A stretch of 5,443 nt of DNA from the NCBI GenBank assembly GCA_025936195.1, contig JAICTW010000235.1:1-5443 (forward strand), given 5' to 3'. The position numbers and the translations under genes were made by a program. Source of the stretch: Flavisolibacter sp. (lineage in GTDB: Bacteria > Bacteroidota > Bacteroidia > Chitinophagales > Chitinophagaceae). Below are positions 1-5,443 of this stretch, piece by piece (the first letter of the stretch is position 1; each line of letters opens with the position of its first letter). Under the pieces are notes generated by a model. The model worked only from the letters and a program-made list of their open reading frames with translations, searched no databases and was not told the DNA's origin.

Positions 1-218
1 CTTTGTTTATTTATTTGTTATCTGAATTATTGGTGACAGTGTTGTTCATGATCCGGATAGATAAAACGCAATCCTTTTTTACCTGGATCAACAAAGTTTT
101 TTTCCAGGTCGTTGCTCCGGGTTCCATCGGTTCCTTATTGTTTGCTCTTTGCTACATGTTGTTCTGCTGGAGCATTGGATGGGTGTTAAACAAACGAAAT
201 ATCTATGTAAAAGTGTAG
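1..218 (+). CDS. C-terminal fragment of a DUF5009/HGSNAT-like membrane acyltransferase (partial, 5' end outside window)
   Basis: Only the last 71 codons are present; the frame is open to the window edge (first full codon at 3) and ends with TAG at 216-218. Two hydrophobic stretches are visible: fragment residues 1-19 and about 41-62 (GSIGSLLFALCYMLFCWSIG), separated by a loop with aromatic residues (FFTWINKVFF). The chain ends in a short basic tail, NKRNIYVKV. This last-helix pattern followed by a basic tail ending in I-x-V/I-K-V is what I recall from the C-terminus of Bacteroidetes DUF5009 proteins, which are related to heparan-alpha-glucosaminide N-acetyltransferase and sit in the inner membrane, where they are thought to transfer acetyl groups to sugars. 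The catalytic part is outside the window, so function is inferred from the tail only. Another polytopic membrane protein cannot be excluded. Confidence 0.6.
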   Translation, partial: LFIYLLSELLVTVLFMIRIDKTQSFFTWINKVFFQVVAPGSIGSLLFALCYMLFCWSIGWVLNKRNIYVKV

Positions 219-332
219 TTCCCTTGCTGAAATATTTCGAAAATTGTTGGAAGCATGTGCTCTTTAGCAGTGAAGGCTGTTCAAAAACATAAAAACAAAA
301 AGGCTTTGAGCGATGCTTTACGTCTAATTGAA

Positions 333-1205
333 CTAAGCTTCGCCCATCATTAATCCTTCAATAGTATGGCCTTGTTCAATTGGTTCCAGTTTATCCACCA
401 AACGGCAGGTGAGATGGTCCCTTAAACTTTGAGGAAGCGTTTCAAAAAATCTTTTTGTAAGCTGTAAGTCGTGACGTTCTGCATTGTTAGCACCAGGAGC
501 ATCCACGCCTAATACCAGTGCAGGTCTGGATTTGCTGGAATGATTGGCCGTGCCGCGATGAATAGTCAGCGCTGAACGTACAGAAACATCGCCCATCTTC
601 GGTAATTTTTTTTGAGCTCTTTGTTCGTACCGCGGATAAAAAGATTTTGGAGGAAACATGCCATGTTGAAAATGGTCGGGAAGATCCCATTGTGTTCCGG
701 GTGCAATTTCAAATGGTCCCATATCTTCATACACATCAACAGTAGTTAAGTTGAATGCTAAAGAATTCAGTCGTCTTCCTTTGATCGTATCATCCGGTGC
801 AGGAAAATCCCGGTGCCAGGGTTGATTAACTGCACCCGGATTGGGAACATCAAATCCTATCTCCACAATTTTATATTCTGGTCCAAGTACAGCTTCGCAA
901 ACAGCTACTATCCATGGATGCGTTGCCAGATCAACAAACCCACGAATATCTTCCGGATGAATTTCAACATAATACCGTTTTGGTCCGCGGCCAACAGCAC
1001 CGCCAGGGCGTTTCAATGCGTCTTCATAAGCCACCATAATATCCTGATGCAGTTGCTGCACCCATTCCCTGCTGAAAGCATTTTTAAAACCAAGGAAACC
1101 GTCTCCGTATAATCCACCCATGATCTGTGCCACATCATACCTGGGTTCGTTAAACGGAATGTTATCAGGAATGACATTGCTTTGAATGGCTGTATTGCTC
1201 TGCAT
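333..1205 (-). CDS. Phytanoyl-CoA dioxygenase (PhyH) family Fe(II)/2-oxoglutarate-dependent oxygenase
   Basis: This is a complete 290-residue protein, close to the usual PhyH length (about 250-310). The iron-binding facial triad is visible: the HxD pair at H131-R132-D133 (context NQPWHRDFPAPDD) and the distal His at H216 (context ALTIHRGTANHSSKSR). R227, eleven residues after H216, fits the arginine that binds the 2-oxoglutarate carboxylate. MGDV at 204-207 is the usual strand before the distal His, and MGPFEIAPGTQW at 162-173 matches the family's 'G.....PGSH' region. The family hydroxylates substrates with O2 and 2-oxoglutarate, releasing succinate and CO2. Substrates range from phytanoyl-CoA to ectoine and secondary metabolites, so the substrate here is unknown. 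No signal peptide is seen, so it is probably cytoplasmic. The start at 1203-1205 is preceded by only a weak purine-rich stretch (AAAAGAAA), which is normal in Bacteroidota. It is a single-gene unit, convergent with the membrane protein and divergent from the DUF5655 gene. Confidence 0.9.
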   Translation of the reverse strand: MQSNTAIQSNVIPDNIPFNEPRYDVAQIMGGLYGDGFLGFKNAFSREWVQQLHQDIMVAYEDALKRPGGAVGRGPKRYYVEIHPEDIRGFVDLATHPWIVAVCEAVLGPEYKIVEIGFDVPNPGAVNQPWHRDFPAPDDTIKGRRLNSLAFNLTTVDVYEDMGPFEIAPGTQWDLPDHFQHGMFPPKSFYPRYEQRAQKKLPKMGDVSVRSALTIHRGTANHSSKSRPALVLGVDAPGANNAERHDLQLTKRFFETLPQSLRDHLTCRLVDKLEPIEQGHTIEGLMMGEA

Positions 1206-1228
1206 AGGTAATATTTCTTTTAAGGCAG

Positions 1229-1260
1229 CAACGATAGTGCCACCGCATGTTTGAGTTAAA
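1229..1260 (-). promoter_or_regulatory. Candidate Bacteroidetes-type promoter for the PhyH gene
   Basis: Read on the minus strand, TTTA (1260-1257) and TATCGTTG (1236-1229) are separated by 20 nt. This resembles the Bacteroidetes primary sigma-factor pattern TTTG (-33) and TAnnTTTG (-7), with one mismatch in each element. Transcription would start near 1223 and give a leader of about 18 nt. It is a pattern match only. Confidence 0.35.
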
Positions 1261-1290
1261 TGAATTAATTTTCTTGTTCATACCGGTAAC

Positions 1291-1683
1291 ATGGCCAAAA
1301 GAGGAACCACCACACAAGAGACAGCGGTTGATTTTTTAACAGGGAAATCTCCAGAAACTATTGAATTATTTAGTCATTTTGTAAACGAGTTTCAAAAGAT
1401 TGGAGAAGTAACATTATATCCCGCTAAAACCATGATTGGCATAGCCGCTCCGCGTAAACGGATTGCATGGATCACTCAGTTGGGGAAGAATTTTGTGCAC
1501 GTGGTATTTCCTTTTGAAAAGCCTTATGAAGACAATTTGTGTTTTCAGAAAATAGCACAGGTGCCGGGAGATGCAAAACAATTCAATCATCATTTCAGAA
1601 TGTACCATAAAGAGGATGTAAACGCGGAAGTAAAAAATTTTATGCAGCTTGCTTATGAAGCAGGTAGCAGGTCAAAACAATAA
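1291..1683 (+). CDS. DUF5655 domain-containing protein
   Basis: This 130-residue cytoplasmic-looking protein has no signal peptide or membrane segment. Recognised DUF5655 features are an N-terminal helix (about 20-37, PETIELFSHFVNEFQKIG), a strand with PAKTMIGI (44-51), and a central hydrophobic core strand (FVHVVFPF, 68-75). The typical ending follows: a His-rich element (NHHFRMYHKEDV, 99-110), then a C-terminal helix beginning at the DVNAEV motif and ending LAYEAG. The family is short, widespread and functionally uncharacterised; it is often seen alone or fused to other domains, so no reaction can be assigned. The ATG at 1291 is chosen because the first 20 residues form a plausible basic/Thr-rich tail and no alternative start lies just upstream. 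There is no clear Shine-Dalgarno. A lone -7-like TAATTTTC at 1266-1273 lacks a matching -33 box. The next gene downstream is 122 bp away and seems to have its own control region. Confidence 0.75.
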   Translation: MAKRGTTTQETAVDFLTGKSPETIELFSHFVNEFQKIGEVTLYPAKTMIGIAAPRKRIAWITQLGKNFVHVVFPFEKPYEDNLCFQKIAQVPGDAKQFNHHFRMYHKEDVNAEVKNFMQLAYEAGSRSKQ

Positions 1684-1746
1684 TTTCCGTTAATGCATAG
1701 AATTTTATCATCGTCATTTCCGTTTAAATCTTAGCAAATCAAAACA

Positions 1747-1766
1747 TTTCTGACCTTTGTCAGAAA
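1747..1766. promoter_or_regulatory. Perfect 8-bp inverted repeat, candidate Crp/Fnr-type operator
   Basis: TTTCTGAC (1747-1754), the four-base spacer CTTT, and GTCAGAAA (1759-1766) form a perfect palindrome in the gap before the small acidic gene. The core TGAC-N4-GTCA has the geometry of Fnr/Dnr-class sites (TTGAT-N4-ATCAA type). An AT-rich -10-like TATAAA lies at 1786-1791. If transcription starts near 1798, the palindrome is centred at about -41, the classic class II activator position. No TTTG -33 element is present, which fits an activator-dependent promoter. The alternative is an intrinsic terminator for the DUF5655 gene, but no T-run follows the stem directly (the nearest begins about 11 nt later). 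The operator role is inference. Confidence 0.5.
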
Positions 1767-1805
1767 AATGGCACAGGTTTTTTAGTATAAAACAAAAACA
1801 ATTAT

Positions 1806-2126
1806 ATGCTTCAAGAGAACATCAATCCACAGCCACAGAAAGAGGAAAATGTGGAACACACTAACAATACCGAAAATGTGAACGGTGAGCAGTATGAAAG
1901 CGATACACAAAGGATCATCCACCGCCATCTGCAAAATAAGGATGATATTATTACCGACGAGGATATTGCCAGCGTACGGGTGGGCATGACACCTCAATTT
2001 GATGTAGCAACTGAAGAGCGGTTTGAAAACGATACACTTGACCAAATGGAAGACAATATCCTCGGCAATAAAGAAGACACGGAAAAAGGAGAAACAACAC
2101 CCTGGGATACTGTTGATCCAACTTAA
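1806..2126 (+). CDS. Small highly acidic hypothetical protein
   Basis: This 106-residue protein has no domain I can name. It contains 27 Asp/Glu against 8 Lys/Arg, no Cys, no hydrophobic segment and many Asn/Gln/Thr, so much of it is probably disordered, especially residues 1-30. The best-ordered part is about 31-62, ESDTQRIIHRHLQNKDDIIT followed by DEDIASVRVG. It reads as a short amphipathic helix, then an 'ITDEDI...V+VG' element that I recall seeing in other unannotated Bacteroidota small proteins. The C-terminus ends TTPWDTVDPT. The start at 1806 lies in an A-rich leader (AAAACAAAAACAATTAT), favourable for initiation in this phylum, with no Shine-Dalgarno. The upstream palindrome suggests regulated single-gene expression. 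It is convergent with the acylase gene, only 37 bp away. It is probably real because of the consistent start, composition and control region, but its function is unknown. Confidence 0.65.
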   Translation: MLQENINPQPQKEENVEHTNNTENVNGEQYESDTQRIIHRHLQNKDDIITDEDIASVRVGMTPQFDVATEERFENDTLDQMEDNILGNKEDTEKGETTPWDTVDPT

Positions 2127-2163
2127 TGTGCAGTCGGCAGTTAACGGTTTTCCAAATCAGTTT

Positions 2164-4347
2164 TCACTCCCCTGGATGATACTTTCTTTCCACATGCTTC
2201 AATACGTCTTCTTTATAAAACAACACCTCTTTAAAATTTCCGTTGATGTACATTTCCGCCTGGTCCGTGTAATGTTTCGATGAAGGATCGAATGATTGTC
2301 CGCCGGTAACCACCGATTTTGCTTTTATTTTTTCCCCAAACTCAACGCAGGCAACAAAACTGTTTCCCGAAACTCCATAGCGTTTATTGGTATTAGGAAA
2401 GCGGCGTGTGGCAAACGAAGGAATACAACCAAAAGTTGCAGCAGCCAATCCCACAGGCATACTCGGTTTGGCATCGTCAAATTTTCCATCTGCCGGACGT
2501 TGATAGCGATTGTCTTCACCCCACATTGTTTTCCACGTACCGAATCTTTTTTCCAGATCTTTTAAAGTTTCTGATAAAAGATTCATGCGATCATTTGAAC
2601 TGGTTGTCTGCAGTGTAGCCAGCAATTGGCCAACTCCATTCGAAACATCATAAGGATTTGCCGACCGCGGTGCCTTCTGCAAAAACTGATAACCAAATTC
2701 AATGGCAATGGTAGAAGCAACAGAAGATGCTGATGAATTTTTATCCCAGGCTTTCAATGAATCCATTGGTTCTGATAAATTTTTCTTCAAAGGATCGTTG
2801 GATGATAACGCATCATAATCTTTTATCAAAGCAGGAAGTAAATAGTCGAATGCAGTGAGATAATGACTGTAGCCAATATCATGGATCATTTTATCAACCG
2901 TAAGATGATTTGCAGCGCTTAACAATTTTGCTGCATTCAATGCACGAAAATTTTGTCCGTCAGGAGCCATGTAGGTTGGATAATTTTCTTTTTTAGGACT
3001 GCTCGTTCCAGAAACCGTAAATGGAGTGGAGTTACAATTTTCAATATAGCCGGTTGAAGGATTATAAACATGAACCGTTTGGTCCAGATCGTAAATGCCA
3101 TGCCAGTCGGTTTCTGAAGTGCTTCCGTCAACCGGCAGACTATAATCAAATTTTTTGTTGCGCTTCGGAACAAAATTGCCATGCCAGTAAGCAATGTTTC
3201 CTTTGTAATCGGCAAACACGGTATTGTCGGAAGAATTGGAACGAAGGTTCATTACTTTTTTAAACTCTTCAAAACCTTTGGCCTTGGTGCGAAGCCATGA
3301 TTGCATTAAAGCATCTAAGGAACGGTTGTTCTCTCTCAGGCTTAACCACTGCCCATTGCGGCTGCCCATCACAGGACCATGATTGGTGTAATACGCGGTG
3401 AATGTTTGTTCTTCAAAAGCGTTTCCTTTTTTATAGCGGATGGTAATGGTTTTTGTTTTCACCGGAATTAATTTGTCATCATACTTTGTAAACAAAGCAC
3501 CATTTTTATCAACGGTTTTTTCAAGGAACAAATCAGCAACATCCGAATAACTGGAAGTATGCATCCATCCGCAGTATTGATTAAATCCCTGGAATACAAA
3601 AAAAGTTCCCCAGGTAACAGCGCCATAAGCATCCAGTCCTTCATCGCTTACCATTTGCACTTCGGTGCGGTAATAAAAAGTTACATGCGGATTGATATAA
3701 AGAATAGCATTTTTAGAAGCTGTTTTTGATGGAGCCACTGCAAAGCCGTTGGAACCAGTCGGATCTACTTCATAAAAGGGAAGATCTTTTTCAATGTAGG
3801 ATGTTGAATTACTTTTTGTGGGATATAACTCCCGCATGTCTTTGGTAGTAATGCCACCGTTTTGAGTTGCTGAAATACTTCCGTTTGTTCGCAGCAAAGC
3901 AAACCAGGGTTCGAAATGAGTAAGCACTAAAGGTTTTACTTCCGGATGTTTGTAGAGATAATAATTCACGCCGTCGGCAGCAGCATCTAATAATTTCCTC
4001 AACCACAAAGGAGAACGTTTGTAATCGGTAATGGCGGCAGCGGTATCGTAGATCAGTTTCATTTGAAGATCGTTGTACAACTGTCCTTCGCCATATACTT
4101 CGGACAGTCGCCCCATCATTTCCAGGTTGTTCTCTTCCACCTTACTGAAGTTCTCTTCGCATTGGGAATACAACAATCCAAACACGGCATCAGCATCGGT
4201 CTTGCCATAAATATGTGGCACGCCCCAGCTATCACGAATGATGGTGACCTTTTGCGCCTGTGCTTTATAACGGTCAATTTCTTTTGAAGTGAATTGTTGT
4301 GAAAAGGAAAAAAATGGAATGAATAGCAATGCCAATAACAGTTTCAT
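2164..4347 (-). CDS. Secreted penicillin acylase family Ntn-hydrolase (penicillin/acyl-homoserine-lactone acylase type)
   Basis: This complete 727-residue precursor is a normal length for the family. The N-terminus is a signal peptide (MKLLLALLFIPFFSFS, likely cut after S16), placing the enzyme in the periplasm or outside the cell. The alpha-chain region shows the family opening VTIIRDSWGVPHIYGKTDADAVFG split over 34-57, then EENFSKVEENNLEMMGR and SEVYGEG. The beta chain should begin at S199 in GSNGFAVAP, the N-terminal nucleophile exposed by autoproteolysis. H221 (NPHVTF) and N375 (SSDNTVFADYKGNIAYW) match the family's conserved His and the oxyanion-hole Asn that precedes the YAD..GNI motif. 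Such enzymes hydrolyse amides of hydrophobic acyl groups, including beta-lactam side chains, N-acyl-homoserine lactones and acylated peptides; the sequence does not decide which. The start at 4345-4347 fits the signal peptide, and an imperfect TTACTTTG (-7-like) lies at 4374-4367. It is a single-gene unit on the minus strand. No frameshift or lost key residue is seen. Confidence 0.92.
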   Translation of the reverse strand: MKLLLALLFIPFFSFSQQFTSKEIDRYKAQAQKVTIIRDSWGVPHIYGKTDADAVFGLLYSQCEENFSKVEENNLEMMGRLSEVYGEGQLYNDLQMKLIYDTAAAITDYKRSPLWLRKLLDAAADGVNYYLYKHPEVKPLVLTHFEPWFALLRTNGSISATQNGGITTKDMRELYPTKSNSTSYIEKDLPFYEVDPTGSNGFAVAPSKTASKNAILYINPHVTFYYRTEVQMVSDEGLDAYGAVTWGTFFVFQGFNQYCGWMHTSSYSDVADLFLEKTVDKNGALFTKYDDKLIPVKTKTITIRYKKGNAFEEQTFTAYYTNHGPVMGSRNGQWLSLRENNRSLDALMQSWLRTKAKGFEEFKKVMNLRSNSSDNTVFADYKGNIAYWHGNFVPKRNKKFDYSLPVDGSTSETDWHGIYDLDQTVHVYNPSTGYIENCNSTPFTVSGTSSPKKENYPTYMAPDGQNFRALNAAKLLSAANHLTVDKMIHDIGYSHYLTAFDYLLPALIKDYDALSSNDPLKKNLSEPMDSLKAWDKNSSASSVASTIAIEFGYQFLQKAPRSANPYDVSNGVGQLLATLQTTSSNDRMNLLSETLKDLEKRFGTWKTMWGEDNRYQRPADGKFDDAKPSMPVGLAAATFGCIPSFATRRFPNTNKRYGVSGNSFVACVEFGEKIKAKSVVTGGQSFDPSSKHYTDQAEMYINGNFKEVLFYKEDVLKHVERKYHPGE

Positions 4348-4441
4348 GAAAGCGGAATTAGGTTTTCAAAGTAAAAGAATTTATTGCTGCTATGCGCAAT
4401 ACAGATTGAATTGAGTTGTCTTAAGTGAAGTGCCTTGGATT

Positions 4442-4473
4442 TTTGTAGTTGCGTGTAATTGCGTATATCTTAG
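4442..4473 (+). promoter_or_regulatory. Bacteroidetes-type promoter for the 4535-4960 gene
   Basis: TTTG at 4442-4445 and TATCTTAG at 4466-4473 are separated by exactly 20 nt. This matches the TTTG / TAnnTTTG consensus with a perfect -33 and one mismatch in the -7. Transcription would start near 4479, downstream of the in-frame ATG at 4430, which therefore cannot be the start if this promoter is used. It is the best promoter match I found in the window. Confidence 0.55.
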
Positions 4474-4534
4474 TATTGTAAAGCAAAGCTGGCAGACTGG
4501 TCAAGCTAAAAATAAATTTCTCGGACAAGTCAAC

Positions 4535-4960
4535 ATGAAGAATAATATTCCTGGTTGGACAATTTACATTGACGAAATATCAAATGGTGTATTTAAAGTG
4601 ACATTGACAGACCGTTTTGGTAGAAAAGCAGAAGTTGTGGATAATGCCAGCGCTGCAACTATAGACAAGGCCAAAGATTATGCTTTTGACATTGAAAGAA
4701 AAGTTTCAAAATCATGGAATAAATTTCTGTTTGACTTCTGCGTTATGAATATTGGCGACATAAACATTTTGACAAAGCGCTATGACGAAAATGTCTTTGG
4801 CTCATGGTTCGTTGAGTTAGCTGACAAAAGATTTGTTTACGACGGTAGAGATTTTATGTTGACAAAGCAAATTATGCAGAATGGTGTTTGGGCTGAAAGC
4901 GAAGAAATAAAGAATGACAACATAAGCTATTCTAATTTCATTGTCCTGCTAAATTCATAA
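4535..4960 (+). CDS. Hypothetical protein, cassette-type (141 residues)
   Basis: I do not recognise a named family. The frame is open from ATG 4430, but ATG 4535 is the better start. A good promoter lies inside the upstream extension, the extra 35 residues look like translated leader, and the protein then opens with the coherent MKNNIPGWTIYIDEISNGVF. Residues 7-56 (GWTIYIDEISNGVFKVTLTD, then FGRKAEV and a helix ending AFDIERK) resemble short Bacteroidota proteins with a 'GW....EIS.GVYKV...D..GRK.E' pattern: a small antiparallel sheet followed by a helix. Residues 57-141 are rich in aromatic and charged residues (SWNKFLFDFC, GSWFVELADKRFVYDGRDFM) with no signal peptide or membrane helix. Its AT-rich composition, private promoter and GC-richer hairpin-bearing 3' flank are typical of inserted single-gene cassettes. 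Role unknown. Confidence 0.65.
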   Translation: MKNNIPGWTIYIDEISNGVFKVTLTDRFGRKAEVVDNASAATIDKAKDYAFDIERKVSKSWNKFLFDFCVMNIGDINILTKRYDENVFGSWFVELADKRFVYDGRDFMLTKQIMQNGVWAESEEIKNDNISYSNFIVLLNS

Positions 4961-5096
4961 TGCAGGCAAAGCACATGCCACTAACAGTGCGTTGGCGCAT
5001 ATGGTGGGGCAACGAATAAACAATCGGCAACAAATTGTCTCGTCGTAAGCAGTAAGCCTAACGATCAAGGCAGTAAACTCCAGAAACATTCATCAA
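4961..5096 (+). repeat. Non-coding cassette-boundary-like segment with imperfect hairpin
   Basis: This 136-bp gap starts immediately after the stop codon and is GC-richer than the flanking genes. The stretch 4975-5000 folds on paper: ATGCC (4975-4979) and AAC (4983-4985), interrupted by an unpaired ACT, pair with GTTGGC (4991-4996) and AT (4999-5000) around the loop AGTGC. The only mismatch on the right arm is an unpaired GC. A nested CACT-AAC-AGTG hairpin (4979-4989 region) is an alternative fold. GGCAACGAAT (5008-5017) recurs as GGCAACAAAT (5026-5035). GCCTAAC at 5056-5062 matches the integron R-box RYYYAAC, but no partner GTTRRRY is seen. I recall similar 'GCCRCTAACAG...GTTTGGC' blocks after small orphan genes in Bacteroidota; that is memory, not a search. 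Confidence 0.4.
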
Positions 5097-5443
5097 ATGA
5101 AAAAGATTTCCTTATTAATTTTAGTCATTGCGACATCCTTCTGCTTTGGTTTCGCATTTAAAACAATTTTTTCAAAACCATCAAACAAGCACACCACAAT
5201 GAAAAAAGTAACAGGCATCGGCGGCATTTTTTTCAAATGCAAGGACCCAAACAAAATGAGAGAATGGTACAAGACCAATCTTGGCTTGAACGCTAATGAG
5301 TATGGTGCCACTTTTGAGTGGTATGAAGGTGCGGACAGCACAAAGAAAGGGCAAACGCAATGGACTCCTTTTAAGGAAACCACAAAATACTTTGAGCCTT
5401 CAACAAAAGATTTTATGATCAATTACAGGGTGGAAAACCTGGA
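5097..5443 (+). CDS. VOC family (glyoxalase/bleomycin-resistance fold) protein with N-terminal export or anchor segment, partial 3' end
   Basis: 115 codons are present and the gene runs off the window. From residue 36 the sequence KKVTGIGGIFFKCKDPNKM, then REWYKTNLGL, EYGATFEW and the stretch YFEPSTKDFMINYRVENL match the first half of a VOC protein common in Bacteroidota. The fold is built of paired beta-alpha-beta-beta-beta modules that usually bind a metal; the reaction of this subgroup is not established. Most relatives I recall begin at the equivalent of M35 (ATG 5199). Here the frame continues upstream to ATG 5097 and adds MKKISLLILVIATSFCFGFA (basic start, hydrophobic core), then FKTIFSKPSNKHTT. 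This looks like a signal peptide with possible cleavage after A20, or a membrane anchor; C16 lacks a lipobox. I favour 5097 because the extension is a coherent export signal. No clear Shine-Dalgarno or promoter is seen. Confidence 0.85.
   Translation, partial: MKKISLLILVIATSFCFGFAFKTIFSKPSNKHTTMKKVTGIGGIFFKCKDPNKMREWYKTNLGLNANEYGATFEWYEGADSTKKGQTQWTPFKETTKYFEPSTKDFMINYRVENL

Noticed and set aside
229..238. GAAATATTTC palindrome in the gap between the membrane protein and PhyH genes
   Set aside because: A 10-bp AT-rich self-complementary stretch with no loop or T-run is expected by chance here; I see no convincing terminator or other element in 219-332.
813..1112. 99-codon plus-strand open frame inside the PhyH gene
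   Set aside because: It is antisense to a domain with all catalytic residues intact, and no independent start signal or family is seen.
1782..2045. 87-codon minus-strand hydrophobic frame opposite the acidic gene
   Set aside because: Its hydrophobicity is the expected antisense image of a strongly acidic/polar coding strand. The plus frame has the better leader and control region, though I cannot exclude the minus frame absolutely.
2127..2163. Bidirectional terminator between the convergent acidic and acylase genes
   Set aside because: The 37-bp gap shows no stem of useful length and no T-run on either strand.
2023..2283. 86-codon plus-strand frame overlapping the end of the acidic gene
   Set aside because: It overlaps both the acidic gene and the acylase C-terminus in other frames, and its composition looks like chance translation.
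4971..5062. Canonical integron attC site
   Set aside because: GCCTAAC matches RYYYAAC, but no GTTRRRY partner at suitable distance is found (GTTGGCG fails), and no integrase is in the window.
5093..5422. 109-codon minus-strand open frame
   Set aside because: It lies antisense to the clearly recognisable VOC gene and its translation shows no family resemblance; it is a shadow.
1..5443. CRISPR array, tRNA, rRNA, insertion sequence or defence operon
   Set aside because: No regularly spaced repeats, cloverleaf-like sequence, transposase or nuclease/helicase motifs were found on either strand.

Overview
The window looks like a chromosomal piece from a Bacteroidota bacterium, most likely the Chitinophagaceae or a close relative. 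This rests on AT-rich DNA, protein types typical of that group (a DUF5009-like membrane acyltransferase tail, a VOC protein beginning with the VTGIGGIFFKCKDP block, a secreted penicillin-acylase-type hydrolase), weak or absent Shine-Dalgarno sequences, and promoter-like sites fitting the Bacteroidetes pattern TTTG-N20-TAnnTTTG. The assignment comes from recognition of sequence character, not from a search.

Layout, left to right: (1) 1-218 (+), the last 71 codons of a multi-pass membrane protein resembling the C-terminus of DUF5009/HGSNAT-like acyltransferases. (2) 333-1205 (-), a complete PhyH-family Fe(II)/2-oxoglutarate dioxygenase, convergent with the first gene. (3) 1291-1683 (+), a DUF5655 protein, divergent from the dioxygenase. 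(4) 1806-2126 (+), a very acidic 106-residue protein of unknown function, preceded by a perfect 8-bp inverted repeat that resembles a Crp/Fnr-family operator. (5) 2164-4347 (-), a secreted Ntn-hydrolase of the penicillin/acyl-homoserine-lactone acylase family. (6) 4535-4960 (+), a hypothetical gene with its own good promoter, followed by a GC-richer non-coding stretch with an imperfect hairpin; together they look like a gene-cassette-type insertion. (7) 5097 to the window end (+), the start of a VOC (glyoxalase/bleomycin-resistance fold) protein with an N-terminal export or anchor segment.

The genes do not form one operon or an obvious pathway: orientation changes four times and most genes stand alone. 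There is no transposase, CRISPR array, tRNA, rRNA or recognisable defence system. The two places most likely to hold something undescribed are the palindrome plus acidic protein at 1747-2126 and the cassette-like segment at about 4440-5096.
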